Under the pieces are notes generated by a model that was not told where the DNA came from, ran no database searches, and saw nothing but the letters and a program-made list of their open reading frames with translations. A stretch of 64,000 bases of DNA from Paraburkholderia sp. CNPSo 3272 (GTDB lineage: Bacteria > Pseudomonadota > Gammaproteobacteria > Burkholderiales > Burkholderiaceae): NCBI RefSeq assembly GCF_024206495.1, contig NZ_JAMBPQ010000005.1:124001-188000 (forward strand), in the 5' to 3' direction. Each line of letters starts with the position of its first letter. Position 1 is the first letter of the stretch. The position numbers and the translations under genes were made by a program. Shown piece after piece: positions 61,748-64,000 of this stretch.

Positions 61748-63316
61748 TCATAGCGTGCAGACCTTCGTCTTCGGATCCACCGACCTGCAGATGTGCACCT
61801 CTGTCATCAGGCCTCCGAAGTTTTCCTGATCGTTTGCCAGATGATCCAGATTCGGCGTGTACAGGTAGAACACCTGCCCTGACTGATACTTCGTCGTGTC
61901 ACTGGCGTCGAGGATCAGGTCGAGCGACTCACCGCCCCCGAGCGTGATCGAGTTCGTGTAGTAGGTCATGTCGTTGCCGGCCATGTCGCGCAGCAGCCGC
62001 GCATTGAGCGCGACCACGTGCATCGGAATGCCGAGCGAGGCGAGCGTCTGATATTCGGTGACGTCGAGGTCCGAGATGCGCAGCAGCACCTTGCCGCCGA
62101 CGGGGATATTGATCAGCGACGGCAGCGGTTGCGAGAAGCGCGGCACGCCGTCCGACGCGGGCGTCGAAAGCGGATTCGGATTCACGGTGTCCGGATAGCT
62201 GCGGCCATTCAGCATGAAGAATTTGTCTTTCATGTCGGTGAAGGGCTCCGGATTGAACGTCATGCCGACGAAGTGGAAGTTCGGATCGAAGCCATGGATC
62301 TGCACCGGATACTCGACGTCATAGGCGGTCGAGCCATCGCCGTCGTTGTATGCGTAGAGCGTGGGCGTCCCGCTCAAATTGTTCACGTGCAGCACGCCGT
62401 TCTGTGGCGGCAGCGGCGTCGTGCAGAGAATGTCGGTGCCGCACCGCGTGCGCAGATCCTGCTGCTGCAACACCAGCGACTGGTACAGCGACTTGCCCGC
62501 GGGCACGCGGTTCTGACGCGGACGCACGAAGATCTGGCCGACCATCCCCATCTGCAGGTGCTCCGGCGGCGTGATGTGGCAGTGCCAGAAGTAGGTCCCC
62601 GCATCCGGGGCGAGGTAGTAGTAGGTGAAGCTCGCGCCGATGTTGATCGCGACCGAGGCGTCCGGCACGCCGTCATAGAACGACGAGGCATTCGGATAGC
62701 CGTGGAAGTGCACCGTGTGCTTCTCGAACAGGTCGGGGCGCATGATCATGCCGACGTTCGTGAGCGTGAGGAAGAACTCGTCGTCCTCGTCGATCGCCAT
62801 CATCGGCGCGGGCTCGTTGCCGTTCATCACGCCGACGTCCATGATCGGCCGCGGATCGACATGGCCCGTGAGCTGGCCAGGCGGCGTGGATTCCGGATCG
62901 GGCGTGAGACCGACCGCGCCGTTGTAGGTCGGATCCGTTCTGGGATCGCCGACGGTGTTGAACACCGAGGCGAACTGCGTGCCGGGCAAGCCGGCCTTGA
63001 TGTCGGCGAGACCGGACAGTGGCCCGAACGCGAACAGATAGGTCTGCACGCCATTGGCCATCGTCGCGTAACCGTCGCCACCCGAGATCTGCTGGCACTT
63101 GATGGCGCCGTTGACGACACCGGTCGATGCCGAGGTCTGGCCCGTGAAGGACGGTCCCGTGTACGGCGGTTCGCCGGCGCCCGACGGCAGCGCCGTCGGA
63201 TGCGACGGCGTGGTCGGCGGGCATTGAACCATGAACGACTGGGCAAATGAGGGGATCGCAAACATCATGCACAGCAGGGTTGCCACGCTGTTGCGACACA
63301 TGCGGATGCTGAACAT
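61748..63316 (-). CDS. multicopper oxidase-like protein with intact type 1 copper loop
   Basis: 522 residues; GGAGG precedes the ATG; signal peptide VATLLCMMFAIPSFAQ. The copper motifs HTVHFHG (200-206) and YFWHCHITPPEHLQMGM (242-258) give type 1 ligands Cys246, His253 and Met258 and two HxH pairs for type 3/2 copper. They lie in the first half of the protein, whereas in laccases these C-terminal-type motifs come last. The second half is another cupredoxin-like domain (GIPMHVVALNARLLRD; LDHLANDQENFGGLMTEVHI) without a second complete set of HxH pairs. It is first in an eight-gene operon and probably catalytic, perhaps needing a partner to complete the trinuclear site. Confidence 0.9.
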   Translation of the reverse strand: MFSIRMCRNSVATLLCMMFAIPSFAQSFMVQCPPTTPSHPTALPSGAGEPPYTGPSFTGQTSASTGVVNGAIKCQQISGGDGYATMANGVQTYLFAFGPLSGLADIKAGLPGTQFASVFNTVGDPRTDPTYNGAVGLTPDPESTPPGQLTGHVDPRPIMDVGVMNGNEPAPMMAIDEDDEFFLTLTNVGMIMRPDLFEKHTVHFHGYPNASSFYDGVPDASVAINIGASFTYYYLAPDAGTYFWHCHITPPEHLQMGMVGQIFVRPRQNRVPAGKSLYQSLVLQQQDLRTRCGTDILCTTPLPPQNGVLHVNNLSGTPTLYAYNDGDGSTAYDVEYPVQIHGFDPNFHFVGMTFNPEPFTDMKDKFFMLNGRSYPDTVNPNPLSTPASDGVPRFSQPLPSLINIPVGGKVLLRISDLDVTEYQTLASLGIPMHVVALNARLLRDMAGNDMTYYTNSITLGGGESLDLILDASDTTKYQSGQVFYLYTPNLDHLANDQENFGGLMTEVHICRSVDPKTKVCTL

Positions 63317-63838
63317 ATGACCTCCGTCCTTGGGGTCAAGCAGCGCGTCAGGCGCTGAACGTCACGCTCAACTGCAGTTGCGGGCTGATGCGATCGTCAC
63401 ACTGACCCGTATGTGGATTCTGGATATGGGCAGCGGGGCCTGCGATGGGTCACCTCCCTACACTTGCAGTAGGGCAAACCCATCGCGTTGCGCGGTCGTC
63501 GTCCTGACGGGCGATGGAGTGTGTCCTGGCCGACACAAACGACGCGTCATGCCGCGATTGCGGCTGTGGAAGCGGAGCGCTCGCGCAACGCCATATCTTT
63601 CGTTTGCATTTCGAATCATCTTCGCTCATCGAATAAATCTGACGATTGAAACGTCGTTCTTATGTGCCCTGTGGCATATAGCGTCGAACTTCCGATGGGT
63701 ACAATCCCGCGTATTCACGTCATGCGCGCAAATGCGAATACCGCGGACGCTTCTCTATCGCGCGGTCAGACGGACGGCACTCACCTCCTGGTCTCATGCC
63801 GGCGAGGGACTTGGCGGACTTGGCGGCGGGGGTGGGAC
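63317..63838. promoter_or_regulatory. 522-bp upstream region of the oxidase operon with the second copy of the shared element
   Basis: The minus strand of 63442-63465 repeats the element at 46272-46295 at 22 of 24 positions and points toward the oxidase operon, ending 125 bp before its ATG. The same place forms an inverted repeat CCCTAC-N7-GTAGGG (63456-63461 with 63469-63474). The rest of the region, especially 63590-63720, is AT-rich and shows no gene; it should hold the promoters of both divergent units. Confidence 0.65.
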
Positions 63839-64000
63839 ATGGATTTTCTGGAAAACAGAGCGGTGGCGAATCTCGTCGAACGGAAAGATCACGCCCTTGA
63901 ACTGGTCGAACCGGAAAGCGCGAAGCGAACGTACTACCCCACCATGTCGATGTGGTTGAAGCTGGAACAGCTTCAGGTGGCGCAGCAACTCGTCGAGCCG
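63839..64000 (+). CDS. start of an unidentified gene running off the right end
   Basis: 54 codons from an ATG at 63839 remain open to the window end. A GGGGGTGGG sequence just upstream may serve as the ribosome-binding site. The peptide is polar and helical (AVANLVERKDHALELVEPES, MWLKLEQLQVAQQLVEP), consistent with a cytoplasmic protein. Too little is visible to name it. It diverges from the oxidase operon and so could be regulated with it. Confidence 0.5.
   Translation, partial: MDFLENRAVANLVERKDHALELVEPESAKRTYYPTMSMWLKLEQLQVAQQLVEP

Noticed and set aside
1..64000. tRNA, rRNA, CRISPR, prophage or insertion-sequence features
   Set aside because: I found no cloverleaf sequence, regularly spaced repeats, transposase motifs or terminal inverted repeats in the window.

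Overview
The window is GC-rich chromosomal DNA from a member of the Burkholderiaceae, most likely Paraburkholderia. The evidence is the protocatechuate branch genes pcaI-pcaJ-pcaB-pcaD-pcaC, a LuxI/LuxR pair with an RsaL-type repressor between them (the BraI/RsaL/BraR arrangement known from plant-associated Paraburkholderia), an EpsC-type serine acetyltransferase, and strong third-position GC codon bias. I saw no tRNA, rRNA, CRISPR array or insertion sequence. The first gene (RND permease, minus strand) and the last gene (plus strand) run off the ends.

Layout, left part (1-32 kb). An RND efflux pump (membrane fusion lipoprotein plus permease) is followed by a small membrane protein and a glycine-zipper lipoprotein. 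Then come a plus-strand set of a pore/TrkA-N protein, a SulP anion transporter and a DUF2252 protein, a LysE exporter, DNA polymerase II, and a divergent MocR regulator/omega-aminotransferase pair. A ferredoxin-NADP reductase faces the pca cluster, which has a divergent LysR regulator. FolE and serine acetyltransferase converge on a shared hairpin. The quorum-sensing locus braR-rsaL-braI carries a perfect palindromic lux-type box in front of braI. It is followed by a DHA2 MFS exporter, a universal stress protein, an FNR-type oxygen sensor and an EgtB-like sulfoxide synthase.

Right part (32-63 kb). This looks like one functional unit in four transcription blocks. (i) An eleven-gene minus-strand operon (42.1 to 32.2 kb) encodes a hybrid secretion machine: GspG, GspF, GspE, four small membrane proteins in PilM/PilN/PilO/PilP order, a GspD/PilQ-type lipoprotein secretin and three more pilin-like proteins. 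(ii) A regulatory block has a PAS histidine kinase, two NarL-type response regulators and a SCO-type copper protein. (iii) A periplasmic lytic transglycosylase. (iv) An eight-gene minus-strand operon (63.3 to 47.1 kb) encodes two multicopper-oxidase-like proteins, a 2755-residue exported protein with a cupredoxin-like N terminus, repeat domains and a beta-helix, a Tat-signal protein, two related LolA-like proteins, a cytochrome c/substrate-binding-protein fusion and a small membrane protein. A nearly identical 24-bp element lies in front of both the transglycosylase and the oxidase operon, 17 kb apart.

My reading is that the secretion machine exports the oxidase assembly, or parts of it, to or across the outer membrane. 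SCO would supply copper, the cytochrome would carry electrons, and the two-component system would control the whole. Substrate identity (manganese, another metal, or a phenolic) cannot be read from the sequence. A Gsp-related pathway needed for secretion of the manganese-oxidising factor of Pseudomonas putida GB-1 is the closest precedent I recall.
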